64,000 nucleotides of DNA from CAWBRT01 sp963832785 (GCA_963832785.1 CAWHVF010000006.1:357940-421939); one strand, 5' to 3'. Counted from the first letter of the stretch, positions 1 to 9,242 are shown. A program made the numbers and translations. Notes: generated by a model from the sequence alone, not told the origin.

Positions 1-1130
1 ATTTTCAGTAGCGTCCAGCTATGCCCGCCGTCGCTGGTGTCCCAGGTGGTGCCGTCGCCGACCTCGACCGTGCCGTGGAGAGCGTCATCGAACTTGATGC
101 GCGTGATGGTGGCAGAAACGCGTCCAGGGAGAGCGACCTTCTCCCAGTGCGCTCCGCCGTCGCTGGAGTGGAACAAACTCGCCTGCGAGCCGCCCGCCCA
201 CACGTTTGCGCCCACCAACGCGACCGTCTGCAGGCGCACATTGGCGGGGATGAGCACGCTCTGCCATTCTCCGCCCGCCACCGCGCGCTGCAACTCGCCG
301 TTGGCAGAGATTCGCCAGCGGGCGGGACCGGCTCCGATGCGGGCTGTAGGCTGCTTCTGCGCCGGCCGTGCCGGTTCCAACGCCGAATCGGCCTTCTGGG
401 CCGCAAGCGCGTTCTGTTCTTCCGGAGCTTGCGACAAGCGGCGCTGCATGGCGGGTGCGCCGGCGTACGGTGCGGCTTTCGCCTTTAGCCTGGCGGGAGC
501 GGAAGGAAGCTCCGCCCGGGGCGCTGGTGTAGCGGGCGCTACTGGCTCGCGCGGCATGAACAGCGGCCGCACGGCTGTTTTTCTCTCGGCGGCAGCCGTT
601 GTATCGGAGGACCGAACAGGCGCTTTAGCTGCAGACGGAGCCGGCTTGGCCTGTTCTGTCGCGACATTGGCAGTCGGAGGCAGCGCCGCCGGCGGCGTAG
701 ACGCGACCGCTGCCGCCCGCGCCTGCTGGCGCGCGGCGTCGATCCTGGCTTGCTGCGCCACGTGCATCTGGACTCTGTAGATGATTCCCACGCTTCCCAC
801 CACGGTGATGGTGGCCACCACGGACGCCCAAGAGAGCCAGCGTGTCCCGCCCAACCCCGGAGCAAGGGCTCGCTTCCACCAAGGCGCCGGCGCAGTTTGC
901 TGAAGCTGCGGAAGCTGTGGAGTTTCCGCCGGCGGAAGCGCCAGGCGTGCCACCTCGCGGCAGGTCGGGCAGACAGCCAGGTGCGCCAGCAAGCGTTCGC
1001 GCTCGCTGGAGGTGACCACGCCTTCGCGGAAGGCCGTTAGCAGGTCTGCATCTGGATGCGGCGTGCTCCCCGCTTCCGCCTGGGCTTTGGCCAGCGCCTG
1101 TTTTACCGAATTTGGCAATTGCTCCGTCAC
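1..1130 (-). CDS. Membrane anti-sigma-factor-like protein, zinc finger plus C-terminal YCF48-like repeat (partial, 3' end outside window)
   Basis: The reading frame is open from a GTG at 1130 to the left edge, about 376 codons, so the C-terminus is missing. Near residues 50-57 there is an HxxxCxxC motif (HLAVCPTC), typical of zf-HC2 anti-sigma domains. One hydrophobic segment lies at about 98-118. A long Ala/Pro/Gln-rich linker follows, then sequence like YCF48/BNR repeat units (SSDGGAHWEKV, TSDGGHSWTLL). The GTG overlaps the stop of the upstream sigma factor in a GTGA junction, which implies translational coupling. Inference: the N-terminal half holds the sigma factor at the membrane and the C-terminal part is extracytoplasmic. 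The start is not ATG, but the junction and the zinc finger support it. Confidence 0.8.
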   Translation of the reverse strand, partial: MTEQLPNSVKQALAKAQAEAGSTPHPDADLLTAFREGVVTSSERERLLAHLAVCPTCREVARLALPPAETPQLPQLQQTAPAPWWKRALAPGLGGTRWLSWASVVATITVVGSVGIIYRVQMHVAQQARIDAARQQARAAAVASTPPAALPPTANVATEQAKPAPSAAKAPVRSSDTTAAAERKTAVRPLFMPREPVAPATPAPRAELPSAPARLKAKAAPYAGAPAMQRRLSQAPEEQNALAAQKADSALEPARPAQKQPTARIGAGPARWRISANGELQRAVAGGEWQSVLIPANVRLQTVALVGANVWAGGSQASLFHSSDGGAHWEKVALPGRVSATITRIKFDDALHGTVEVGDGTTWDTSDGGHSWTLLK

Positions 1131-2092
1131 GGTTTGCCGTCGTCTCCTTTATAGAACGGACGCAGGAGATTTTCTTGCCCTAAACTTTCTTTGACATCAA
1201 TTCTGAGATCGCGGACGTCGGCCTGCTGCAGGCATTCGTCGGCCTGCGCGGGGCTCATGCCTTGCGCCAGCAGTTGCCGGCGAATGCCCTTGCGCAGCCC
1301 GTGGGTAATCCGCTCGAGCTTGCGGCTGATGGTGGACTCGTGCACGCGCAGTTGCCGGCCAAGCTCGGCCAAGGTTTGTCCATCCAGGAAATACGCCACC
1401 AGCAGGAACTTCTCCTCGGCGGCGAGGGTGGCGAGCACCGACGCGGTAGCCTTCTCGAGTCGAGCGTCGGGCGCCGGCGCGGCTGCCGCTGACGAGGCGG
1501 CGAAGCTGGCGCCGGCCTCCATCTGCTCCTCCAGGCTCACCGTACGCTTCTGCGCGCGATAGCGGTCCACGTAAGCCTGGGCGAGCACCGTCCGCAGCCA
1601 CCCCTCCAGCGAGCCGCGTCCCATATAGGAGGCCAGCTTGCTGGCGCGCACGCCGCTGGTCGAAGGCAGCCCGTAGAGCTCGGCATAGAGTCCGTCAGCC
1701 AACTCGCGCGCGCTGGCTTCGTCGTGGGCGATGCCCAAGGCGGCCTCGTAAAGCTTGGCGCGGTAGCGGTTCAGGAATTCGTCCCAGGCGGCCGCGTTTC
1801 CGGCGGAGCAGGCCCGCGCCAGCACCAGTTCCTCGACCCGCAGCAGGCCCAGGAGTTCGAGCGCCTCCGCCTCGCCTGTGCCGGCGTGATCGGAGCCTAC
1901 AGTAAACGCCGCTTTTGCGTTTGCGGCAGTGGCTTTTGATATCACCTCGGCCAGAATCCTCAGGAATCGCTCAGGCGAAATGCCAAAGCGCGCGGCATTC
2001 GCCTGCCGATACAACCGCTTGGCGGCTTCCTCCATTGCCGGGGAGAGCGCCGCGGCGGGGGATGCACTCTCCGGATTGGCCTCCGCTGGCAT
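1127..2092 (-). CDS. RNA polymerase sigma-70 family (ECF-like) sigma factor
   Basis: A 321-residue protein from the ATG at 2092. An upstream in-frame ATG at 2251 exists, but the extra 53 residues are encoded by an intergenic palindromic repeat, so I reject it. The middle (AAAWDEFLNRYRAKLYEAAL) resembles sigma region 2. The C-terminal part (TLAELGRQLRVHESTISRKL) is a helix-turn-helix like sigma region 4. About 110 residues precede region 2, longer than a minimal ECF sigma. The gene is coupled by a 4-base GTGA overlap to the anti-sigma-like gene downstream. Its target regulon cannot be told from the sequence. Confidence 0.85.
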   Translation of the reverse strand: MPAEANPESASPAAALSPAMEEAAKRLYRQANAARFGISPERFLRILAEVISKATAANAKAAFTVGSDHAGTGEAEALELLGLLRVEELVLARACSAGNAAAWDEFLNRYRAKLYEAALGIAHDEASARELADGLYAELYGLPSTSGVRASKLASYMGRGSLEGWLRTVLAQAYVDRYRAQKRTVSLEEQMEAGASFAASSAAAAPAPDARLEKATASVLATLAAEEKFLLVAYFLDGQTLAELGRQLRVHESTISRKLERITHGLRKGIRRQLLAQGMSPAQADECLQQADVRDLRIDVKESLGQENLLRPFYKGDDGKP

Positions 2093-2105
2093 GATCTCGG
2101 ATGCT

Positions 2106-2240
2106 ATCAAATCAAGCCCCCGGCAAACGCCGATTTTGCGTTGGCCGGGACAAAAATCGGGGCCACCGGTCGGCGCTGACCCGCGGGAACGGCCCCACGT
2201 CAGCCCAAAAACATGGGCGGGACGTGGGGCACCCACTGCA
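2106..2240. repeat. Composite intergenic palindromic repeat
   Basis: The stretch contains a palindromic unit of the CCCCGGCAAACGC type (2118-2155), followed by a unit with GGCCCCACGTCAGCCC and GGGACGTGGGGCACCC (2190-2232). Close relatives lie at 9275-9370, 46430-46515 and 50937-50985. It sits upstream of the sigma factor gene and creates a spurious N-terminal extension in frame with it. Confidence 0.7.
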
Positions 2241-2393
2241 TGAAGTTTCAAACCGATCCAATCACTCTATGTAGCGTTGGCGTGGATAGAAAATTTTCTG
2301 CAAGAAACCAGCGTGGGCGCGTTCTTTGGCTGAAGGCGCCCAGCGAGTGCCAGACAGTCCGCTCGCCGGGGCCCCGAGCCAAAGGAGGCTCAT

Positions 2394-3548
2394 ATGACAC
2401 GGCGAACGGCATTGCTTGCGACTTTACTGCTGATTGCAATTACCTCTATTCAGGCCCAACACCGCATTCTCGCCAACCCGGAGCAGGGCCCGGTTTCCGC
2501 CGAGAACAAGAGTTACAGCTCACCCGGCGGCTACACGGTATTGGAGCCAATTACCAGCGGAAATCTCACCATCTTTCCGGTGGCGGCAGCCATCAGCCAC
2601 GACACCTCACAGTTCATTACCCTTGACGAAGGCATCCGCGCCGGGACCGTGATCATAACCGAGCAGGGGCAAACCGCGGGCGGCATGGTTCGTCCCGGAA
2701 CGAGGCTGCCTCTGGGCGGGGCTGAAGTCAACCGGCTGGCGCTGTACAACAAGTCCGGCCGTCCGCTGCTGTTGCTGGCGGGAGAGATTGTCACCGGCGG
2801 CAAGCAGGACCGCGTAATTGCCGCCGACAGAATCGTGCCGGCCGGCGCCGAGGCGGTCGACCTCGGTGTCTTCTGCGTGGAGCCCGGCCGCTGGGTCGCC
2901 ACCGGCTCGGGCTTCGGCTCGATGAAGTCGCAGATGGCCCAGCCCAGCGTGCGGCGCCCGGCCATGGCCGCTAAAAATCAACAGATGGTGTGGAACGAGG
3001 TGCGCGAATCCGCCCGCAGCATGAGAACTATACTCCCAAAAACCGCCGCTCCCGCCCTCAGCGGCACGACCTCCTATGCCCAGGTGATGGACAACGATGC
3101 CGTGCAGAAGACCGTGGACGCGGTGGCGGCTCCCATCATTCAGAACCACGAGCAGGTGCTGCGCTACCTCAAGCAAAAGAAGGCGGTGGGCGTGGTGGTG
3201 GCCGTCAATGGCGAAGTAACGTGGGCTGACATCTTCGGCAGCACTCAATTGCTGGAAAAATACTGGCCCAAGCTGGTGCGCTCCTACGCCGCCGAAGCGG
3301 TTACCACCGGCACTGCCAAGAACACGACAGCCAGCGCCAAGGACGCGCAGCAATTCATCGGCAAACTGGACGGCGGCAAAGAAGTCTCCGAGACCGAGCC
3401 TGGCATCTTCCGCCGGGTGGACGTGACCGGCGACGGCTACCGCGTCTTCACGCTTACCTCGCTGCTTCCCAAAACCAATTTTGATGTGCACATCACCAAA
3501 ATGCAGCAGGCACCGGCGGCGACGAGCGCACAGAAATGGATTGAGTAG
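2394..3548 (+). CDS. Secreted ARPP-1-like (DUF6569-type) protein
   Basis: 384 residues, starting at an ATG preceded by a strong AAAGGAGG ribosome binding site. An N-terminal signal peptide (TALLATLLLIAITSIQAQ) predicts export. The region at about 45-170, with blocks such as YTVLEPITSGNLTIFPV, FITLDEG and LLLLAGEIVTGGKQDR, matches my memory of the ARPP-1 domain (ARG and rhodanese-phosphatase-superfamily-associated protein), whose molecular role is not established. The gene stands alone and is followed by a clear rho-independent terminator. Family assignment is from recall of motif blocks; function is unknown. Confidence 0.75.
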   Translation: MTRRTALLATLLLIAITSIQAQHRILANPEQGPVSAENKSYSSPGGYTVLEPITSGNLTIFPVAAAISHDTSQFITLDEGIRAGTVIITEQGQTAGGMVRPGTRLPLGGAEVNRLALYNKSGRPLLLLAGEIVTGGKQDRVIAADRIVPAGAEAVDLGVFCVEPGRWVATGSGFGSMKSQMAQPSVRRPAMAAKNQQMVWNEVRESARSMRTILPKTAAPALSGTTSYAQVMDNDAVQKTVDAVAAPIIQNHEQVLRYLKQKKAVGVVVAVNGEVTWADIFGSTQLLEKYWPKLVRSYAAEAVTTGTAKNTTASAKDAQQFIGKLDGGKEVSETEPGIFRRVDVTGDGYRVFTLTSLLPKTNFDVHITKMQQAPAATSAQKWIE

Positions 3549-3568
3549 AAAACAAGTTTCAAGTTTCA

Positions 3569-3600
3569 CCCCACACCTGCGCGGCAGATGTGGGTTTTTT
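3569..3600 (+). terminator. Rho-independent terminator of the ARPP-1-like gene
   Basis: A stem of CCCACA and CTG pairs with CAG and TGTGGG around a short CGCGG loop, with one mismatch, and is followed directly by six T. It begins about 20 bases after the stop codon. Confidence 0.85.
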
Positions 3601-3603
3601 GTT

Positions 3604-3736
3604 AACCCCAGCAAGCACAAAAATGGCGCTTGCTGGGGGCCCCGGATTTCACCCCGGCAACCGCAAAAGTGGCGCTTGCTGGGGACCCCAGGCGCTTCCA
3701 CCCCAGCCACCGCAAAGGCACGCTCGCTGTGGGATC
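3604..3736. repeat. Three tandem CCCCGGCAA-type palindromes
   Basis: Three successive units of about 40 bases (starting near 3605, 3650 and 3698) have the form CCCCGGCAACCGCAAAA then GGCGCTTGCTGGGG. They fill the gap between the terminator at 3600 and the LD-carboxypeptidase gene and give that gene a spurious upstream reading frame. Confidence 0.75.
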
Positions 3737-3770
3737 ACGCGTGTGGCGCTATTTCGTTTACCATAGGCCC

Positions 3771-4823
3771 ATGGCGGCGACGCACACTCAACTCATTCGC
3801 CCGGCGGCGCTGCGCCAGGGCGACACGGTGGGCATCATAGCCCCGTGCAGTCCGGTCGAGCCCGAGGCGCTGGAGGCCGGCTGCGGGCGCTTGCGCGCGC
3901 TTGGCTACCGGCCCTACTACCTGCCGTCCATCTTCGACCGCGACCTCTATTTTGCCGGCAGCATCGAGCGGCGCGTGCGCGAGCTGCACGAAATGTTCGC
4001 CCGCCCGGAGGTGCGCGCCATCGTGTGCGCGCGCGGCGGTTACGGCTGCAACTACCTGCTGCCCCATCTCGACGCCGGCTTGGTTCGCGCCAATCCCAAA
4101 ATTTTTGTCGGCTACAGCGACCTGACCTGGATACTGACGTGGCTGAACAGCCTGGGGCAGGTCGCCTACCACGGACCGATGGCCGCCAGAGGCTTTGCCA
4201 AAGCAGATGGTGTGCACCTGGACTCCTGGCGCGCCGTCCTGGGCGGAGAGCCCTGCTCGTTTCGTTTCGTCCCGGCGGCTCCTGATGGCCCTGCCAACGT
4301 GGCCGGCCAAGCCGAGAACGGCTGGGCCCACGTCGCCGTCAAGCCGCTCATCGAAGGCAGCGCTGTGGGGATTCTCGCGGGCGGATGTCTCTCGATTCTC
4401 ACCGCTTCGCTCGGCACGTCTTACGAACTAGAGACCGCCGGGCGCATACTTTTCCTGGAAGATGTCTCCGCCAAGCCCTATCAGATCGATCGGATGCTGA
4501 TGCAGTTGAAATTTGCCGGCAAGCTGCAAGGCATTCGCGGAATCATCTTCGGCGAGATGCTGGATTGCGTGCAGCCCGGCGGCCAGGACTATTCGCTGCA
4601 GCAGATTGTGGCGCCCATCGTCGAAGACCTCGGCGTGCCGGTGGCTTACGGCCTGCCGTCCGGACACGTGGCGGGCGAGAACGTGACTCTGCCGTTCGGC
4701 GTCGAGGTGGAATTGAGCGTGGGCGCGGAGGCGGTCGAGCTGCATATCGAAAGCGCCGCCACTCCCGGCGCACAAAGCCAGGGCGCGGGCACATCCCTGA
4801 CAGGAAGCTCGGGCCGGCCATGA
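3771..4823 (+). CDS. ldcA: LD-carboxypeptidase (muramoyltetrapeptide carboxypeptidase, peptidase S66)
   Basis: 350 residues from the ATG at 3771 (MAATHTQLIRPAALRQGD). An earlier ATG would read through the intergenic repeats, so it is rejected. The S66 catalytic elements are present: Ser in FVGYSDLTW, Glu in FLEDVSAKPYQIDR and His in GLPSGHVAGENVTLP. The family removes the terminal D-Ala from murein tetrapeptides in the cytoplasm during peptidoglycan recycling. The stop overlaps the start of mpl in ATGA, which makes a two-gene recycling operon: LdcA yields the tripeptide and Mpl reattaches it to UDP-MurNAc. Confidence 0.92.
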   Translation: MAATHTQLIRPAALRQGDTVGIIAPCSPVEPEALEAGCGRLRALGYRPYYLPSIFDRDLYFAGSIERRVRELHEMFARPEVRAIVCARGGYGCNYLLPHLDAGLVRANPKIFVGYSDLTWILTWLNSLGQVAYHGPMAARGFAKADGVHLDSWRAVLGGEPCSFRFVPAAPDGPANVAGQAENGWAHVAVKPLIEGSAVGILAGGCLSILTASLGTSYELETAGRILFLEDVSAKPYQIDRMLMQLKFAGKLQGIRGIIFGEMLDCVQPGGQDYSLQQIVAPIVEDLGVPVAYGLPSGHVAGENVTLPFGVEVELSVGAEAVELHIESAATPGAQSQGAGTSLTGSSGRP

Positions 4824-6283
4824 AGGCGCGTCACATACACCTGATAGGCATCTGCGGCACCGCCATGGCCTCGCTGGCCGGCATGCTAAAACAGCAGGGC
4901 TTACGCATCACCGGCTCCGACGCCGCCGCTTACCCGCCGATGTCGGATTTTCTTGCCGGCCTTGGCATTCCAGTCTGCCAGCCCTTCGCCGAGACAAATC
5001 TTCAGCCCCATCCGGACCTGGTGGTGGTAGGCAATGCGTTCTCGCGCGGCAACCCGGAAGTCGAGTACATGCTCGACCAGCGCCTGTCCTTTACCTCGAT
5101 GCCGGCGCTCCTGCGCGAGGAGTTTCTGCGCGGCCGGGAAGTGCTGGCCGTGGCCGGCACACATGGCAAAACCACGACCACCTCGATGTTGTCATGGATC
5201 TTCCACGTGGCCGGCCGCGAGCCTTCGTTTCTGATCGGCGGCATCGCCGAGAATTTTGCCTCCAGCTTCGCCGTCAGCGCTGGCCGCGAGTTCATTCTCG
5301 AAGCCGACGAATACGACACCGCCTTCTTCGACAAGGGTCCGAAGTTCATGCACTACTTCCCGGACGGCCTCATCCTGACCGCCGTCGAGTTCGACCATGC
5401 CGACATCTACCGCGGGCTGGATGAAGTGAAGACGGCCTTCAAGCGGCTGGTGAACCTGGTGCCGCGGCGCGGGCGCATCATCGCCTGGGACGGATTCTGT
5501 GCCGCCACGTCAGGCGCGGCCGCTCAGGTTTCAAGTTCCGGCTCCAACGTGAGCGAGTGCGTGAGCCGGGCCTTCTGCACCGTCGAGCGTTACGGCTTTG
5601 GCGAGAACTCCGATTGGCGCATCTGCGACGTGCGCTACCAGCCCGAGCGCACCCGCTGGCGCGTGGAACGCCAGGCTAAGCCGTGGGCGGAGTTCGAATT
5701 CGCTCTGGCCGGCGAGTACAACGTGCTGAACGCCACGGCGGCGGCGGCCATGGCGGCCGGATACGGTATTTCGACCGGCACCATTGGCGAGGCGTTGCGC
5801 AGCTTTCGCAGTGTCAAGCGCCGCCTGGAGATCAAGTGCGAGATCGCGGGAATCACCATCATCGATGACTTTGCCCACCATCCGACGGCCATCGCCGCCA
5901 CCCTGCAGGCGTTGCGCGCGCGCTTCAATGGACGCCGCCTGTGGGCGGTGCTGGAGCCGCGTTCCAATACCCTGCGGCGCAACGTCTTTCAGCGCGAGCT
6001 GGTCGACAGCTTAGCCAAAGCGGACGAGGTGGTGGTGGCGTCGGTGTTCTTCAAGCCAACCGATGTCCTGCAGCCCGAAGAGCGGCTGAACGTCGAGCAG
6101 GTGGTCGCCGACCTGCGCGCTCGCGCCATCTCCGCCCGCCAGTTGGCGACCGTGGACGAAATCGTGGCCGAACTCGCCCCCGCGCTGCGTCCCGGAGACG
6201 TGGTGGCCATCCTTTCCAATGGCGGCTTCGGCGGAATCTATGACAAGCTGCCGGCGCGCCTGCGCGAGTTAAACAGGGGTTAG
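4820..6283 (+). CDS. mpl: UDP-N-acetylmuramate:L-Ala-gamma-D-Glu-meso-DAP ligase
   Basis: 487 residues from the ATG at 4820, which overlaps the ldcA stop by four bases. The N-terminus (HIHLIGICGTAMASLAGML) is the Mur ligase Rossmann motif. The ATP-binding motif AGTHGKTTTTSM lies near residue 112, followed by EADEYDTAFFDKGPKF and VEFDHADIY, both characteristic of Mpl rather than MurC. The C-terminal domain contains DDFAHHPTAI and LEPRSNTLRRNVFQ. Mpl ligates recycled murein tripeptide to UDP-MurNAc. A Ser/Ala-rich insertion near residues 230-250 (SGAAAQVSSSGSNVSE) looks extra compared with my memory of the family. Peptidoglycan with meso-DAP is implied. Confidence 0.95.
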   Translation: MKARHIHLIGICGTAMASLAGMLKQQGLRITGSDAAAYPPMSDFLAGLGIPVCQPFAETNLQPHPDLVVVGNAFSRGNPEVEYMLDQRLSFTSMPALLREEFLRGREVLAVAGTHGKTTTTSMLSWIFHVAGREPSFLIGGIAENFASSFAVSAGREFILEADEYDTAFFDKGPKFMHYFPDGLILTAVEFDHADIYRGLDEVKTAFKRLVNLVPRRGRIIAWDGFCAATSGAAAQVSSSGSNVSECVSRAFCTVERYGFGENSDWRICDVRYQPERTRWRVERQAKPWAEFEFALAGEYNVLNATAAAAMAAGYGISTGTIGEALRSFRSVKRRLEIKCEIAGITIIDDFAHHPTAIAATLQALRARFNGRRLWAVLEPRSNTLRRNVFQRELVDSLAKADEVVVASVFFKPTDVLQPEERLNVEQVVADLRARAISARQLATVDEIVAELAPALRPGDVVAILSNGGFGGIYDKLPARLRELNRG

Positions 6284-6349
6284 GGGTTGGGGATAGGGAA
6301 TAGGAGCGTAGCGCCGGCGCCCTCGTCGGTGGGTTCCCTTTTCTCTTTG

Positions 6350-6465
6350 CAGGTGCCCAATATCTGCATTTGGCAGATGTGGGGCAGTTCTTGAATCGGC
6401 ATCACTCTTAAACTGTGAACAGACCCACATCTGCGCCTTACATCGGCGCAGATGTGGGGCACCAC
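6350..6465. repeat. Palindromic repeats of the GCAGATGTGGGGC type
   Basis: Two hairpin units, one at 6352-6393 (GTGCCCAATATCTGC then GCAGATGTGGGGC) and one at 6420-6463 (CCCACATCTGCGCC then GGCGCAGATGTGGGGC), lie downstream of mpl and downstream of the convergent DedA-like gene. The same motif recurs in frame in the alaX-like gene at 36386. Confidence 0.7.
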
Positions 6466-6499
6466 TGCGAAACTGCAATACGAGCGGGGACGGACGCTA

Positions 6500-7195
6500 C
6501 TATTCTGGCGCAGCCGTTGAGCTTGGCTGTTCAATCCCGGCGCGGAGAATCTCCCGCGCATTCTCCAGTTGTTTGCGTACCACGATAGCGGCCAGCACCA
6601 GGACCGCCGCCGCCGCCGCCATCAGCACCAGCACACCGTAATACTGCCGCGGATGCAGCAGCGCCCGTACGAACTGGCGGCCATAGCTGGAGGCGATGGC
6701 GGCGATGGCGGCGTAGCGCGCGGCCCGGCACAGGCTTACTACCAGCACGAACTTGCGCGTCGGGTAGTTCAGCACGCCCGAGGCGGCAAAGAAGGCGGCG
6801 GTGGGGGATGGAATGGGCACAGCCGTGGATAGGGCCAGCGCGCTGGTTCCCCAGCGCTCGAACAAAGCCAGCAGCTTGGTCACACGGCGCTGGCCGAACT
6901 TGGCTCGCAGGTAGTCGGCCCCGGCCCGGCGGGCCATGCGGAATGTGATGAAGGCCCCCAGTACCGAACCGGCCGTGGCCACGCCCGCGTAGTAGTACCA
7001 GGGTTCGGCACGGCGGGCCGCTAGAATGGCTGTCAGGATATCCGTGCCGCCGAAGGTCGGGAAGGGAGAGCTGTCCAGCACGGCCAGGGCGAACAGGCCA
7101 ACCCCGCCCAGATGCCGCAGGATAGACATGTAGCTGCTTGCCTGCCGCCGGGCAGCACGCTGCAGGAAAGCCGCCGCTAGAATCCAAGGTCGCAC
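6500..7195 (-). CDS. DedA/SNARE-associated (VTT-domain) membrane protein
   Basis: 231 residues with four or five hydrophobic segments. The motif FPTFGGTDILTAILA, then GSVLGAFITFRMARRAGADYLRAKFG, and later STAVPIPSPTAAFFAASG are typical of the YqaA/DedA VTT domain. Family members are inner-membrane proteins linked to lipid scrambling or transport. An alternative start at the second Met (MSILRHLGG, position 7129) would remove a basic leader and is also plausible. The gene is followed by a repeat-rich gap and converges with mpl. Confidence 0.8.
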   Translation of the reverse strand: MRPWILAAAFLQRAARRQASSYMSILRHLGGVGLFALAVLDSSPFPTFGGTDILTAILAARRAEPWYYYAGVATAGSVLGAFITFRMARRAGADYLRAKFGQRRVTKLLALFERWGTSALALSTAVPIPSPTAAFFAASGVLNYPTRKFVLVVSLCRAARYAAIAAIASSYGRQFVRALLHPRQYYGVLVLMAAAAAVLVLAAIVVRKQLENAREILRAGIEQPSSTAAPE

Positions 7196-7252
7196 TGCTC
7201 TTACTTTAACAGCACAGGACGGAGAAAGATGCGCGGGGTTGCCGTTGTTGTA

Positions 7253-8044
7253 CTACTTCTTTTCCAGCAGGCGGGCACTGAGCACGACGCCGTCGCGGCC
7301 ATCGTGCAGCTTGATGGGAAAGGCCAGCACGTTCCAGTTCCAGTGCGGCGTGGTGGAAGGCAGGTGCGGAAACCCGCGCTGGCCGCGGCGGTCGATATAG
7401 GTTTCGCGGGTATCGGCCACGGTGCGCACGATCTCGCGAAATTCATCGCCCAGCTCCGGATAGTGCTCAAACAGATTCTTGCCGGGAAACCAGGATCGCT
7501 TCTTGTCGTTCACTGAAGCGAAGTAGTCGTTGACATACTGCCAGTTGCCGTCGCGGTCCAGGATTTCCAGGGCCACGTCGTCGCCCATGGCCATGCTGAT
7601 GCGCGAATAGAAGAAGTCGCGGGCATCGACCACCACCGGCCGGCCGCGCTGCTTGGCCTCGAAGGTGCGCAGGGCGCTGACCAGGTCGTCGACCGAACTG
7701 TAGCCCTTCAGCAGGTGCATGTCGGCGATCCCGCCGAACTTCCTCTCCAGGGTGGCCGAGAGAATGATTATCGGCACCTGGGGCCGTTTCTGTCGCAGGC
7801 TTTCGGCGACCTCGGTGCCGAACTTGCCCTGGCCGAGGTTGTAGTCGAGCACCGCGATATCGATGTCCTCGAGCTTGGACTCGGCCTCTTCGATTGACAT
7901 CGAGGTGACAACCTCGTAGCCCTTCTGCCGCAGAATGGCCGAGCGCACCAGCAGATTGTCCTCGCGGTCATCCAGCAGCAGAACGCGGATGGGAGCGCGC
8001 GACTCGCCGTCTTTGCCGATAACCTCCCGATCTTGCTGATCCAT
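7253..8044 (-). CDS. Response regulator (REC) with C-terminal PAS-like domain
   Basis: 263 residues. Residues about 18-130 form a CheY-like receiver: VLLLDDREDN holds the acidic pair, VLDYNLGQGKFG the likely phosphorylated Asp, and IIILSAT the conserved Ser/Thr. The C-terminal part (ALEILDRDGNWQYVNDYFA, followed by FPGKNLFEHYP) reads like a PAS domain. No DNA-binding domain is visible and no histidine kinase is adjacent. The lysine position appears as HLLKGYS. It may act through protein interaction; the input is unknown. Confidence 0.78.
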   Translation of the reverse strand: MDQQDREVIGKDGESRAPIRVLLLDDREDNLLVRSAILRQKGYEVVTSMSIEEAESKLEDIDIAVLDYNLGQGKFGTEVAESLRQKRPQVPIIILSATLERKFGGIADMHLLKGYSSVDDLVSALRTFEAKQRGRPVVVDARDFFYSRISMAMGDDVALEILDRDGNWQYVNDYFASVNDKKRSWFPGKNLFEHYPELGDEFREIVRTVADTRETYIDRRGQRGFPHLPSTTPHWNWNVLAFPIKLHDGRDGVVLSARLLEKK

Positions 8045-8137
8045 GCTCCTGTATCTCTCCGGCGGCTTCCATCTTTTTCGCCGGCACTCCGTGTACGGCC
8101 TGCCATCGGCCGACTTAGGATGCCGCCACGCCCCGGC

Positions 8138-9136
8138 TCAACCGCTGGTGAGCTTGCGGATCGCCTTGGCCAGCTCCGGCAGCTTGGCGAAGGCGGCCAC
8201 GGCGCGCAACCAAAGCCGGTGCTCGATGGCCGGAGAGCCGCTCACCATGGTGTTGGCGGGCACGTCGTTGGGCACACCGCTCTGGGCCGTCACAATCACG
8301 TTGTCGCCGATCAGGCAATGGCCCACTACCCCGACCTGGCCGGCGAGAGTCACATTGTTGCCGATGTGGGAGGAACCTGCAAGCCCTACCTGCGCGCAGA
8401 GCAGGCTATTTTTGCCTACTTTCGATCCGTGTCCCACCTGCGCCAGGTTGTCGATTTTGACACCGTCGCCGATGCGTGTCTCGCCCAGGGTGGCGCGGTC
8501 GACGCAGGCATTGGCCTGCACCTCGACGCCGCTGCCGATTACGGCGGTGCCCGACTGCACGATCTTGTGCCAGCCCTCGCCCTCGCGCGCAAACCCGTAG
8601 CCGTCGGCGCCGATGACCACCCCGTTTTGCAGGATGACACTGTCGCCCAGGCGGCAGAATTCGCGTACCACGGCATGGGCGTGAGCAAAAAAATTGTCGC
8701 CGATGCGCGCTCCGCGGTAGATCACCACGTGCGGCAGGATGGTGCAGTTGGCGCCGATCTCGGCCTCTTCGCCGATAACGGCATACGCCCCGATCGAGGC
8801 ATTTGGGCCGATCCGGGCGGAAGGCGCGATCACTGCCGTGGGATGAATTCCAGCAGCGTAGCGTGGAGGAGTGTAAAACAGCTCCAACGCCTTGGCATAG
8901 GCAAGCTGAGGGTCGCGGCTGCGCAGCAGCGGACGCCCGTTGGCCGGGAAATCGGGGCTGACGATGAGGGCCGCCGCCCGGGTGGTGGCCGCCTGCGGCG
9001 TATACCTGGGATTGCTCAGGAAACTGAGCTCGGTCGCTCCAGCCTCCTCGAGGGTGGCCACGCCGGTGATTTCCAGCTCGGCCGGCACGTTCTCGGCGGC
9101 GGCTCCGATGCGCTGCGCAATGTCTAAGAGGTTCAT
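8138..9136 (-). CDS. lpxD: UDP-3-O-acylglucosamine N-acyltransferase
   Basis: 332 residues. The N-terminal uridine-binding domain is followed by a long left-handed beta-helix of hexapeptide repeats (IHPTAVIAPSARIGPNASIG and onward, about residues 100-300). The catalytic His is in AQVGHGSKVG. The region VVIGADGYGFAREGEGWHKI is typical of LpxD. The enzyme adds the N-linked acyl chain in lipid A synthesis in the cytoplasm, so the host has an LPS outer membrane. GGAG lies just upstream of the ATG. The other lpx genes are not adjacent; the gene follows a repeat-rich gap. Confidence 0.95.
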   Translation of the reverse strand: MNLLDIAQRIGAAAENVPAELEITGVATLEEAGATELSFLSNPRYTPQAATTRAAALIVSPDFPANGRPLLRSRDPQLAYAKALELFYTPPRYAAGIHPTAVIAPSARIGPNASIGAYAVIGEEAEIGANCTILPHVVIYRGARIGDNFFAHAHAVVREFCRLGDSVILQNGVVIGADGYGFAREGEGWHKIVQSGTAVIGSGVEVQANACVDRATLGETRIGDGVKIDNLAQVGHGSKVGKNSLLCAQVGLAGSSHIGNNVTLAGQVGVVGHCLIGDNVIVTAQSGVPNDVPANTMVSGSPAIEHRLWLRAVAAFAKLPELAKAIRKLTSG

Positions 9137-9242
9137 TCTCCGGAGTTACAGCCGCAGCCCTTCAACAGAGTTCGTGAAGAGACCTTGTGGCTAGTGGATC
9201 AGTTTAACAGGCATCGGCCAAAGCTTCACGATCCGGCGTTGC

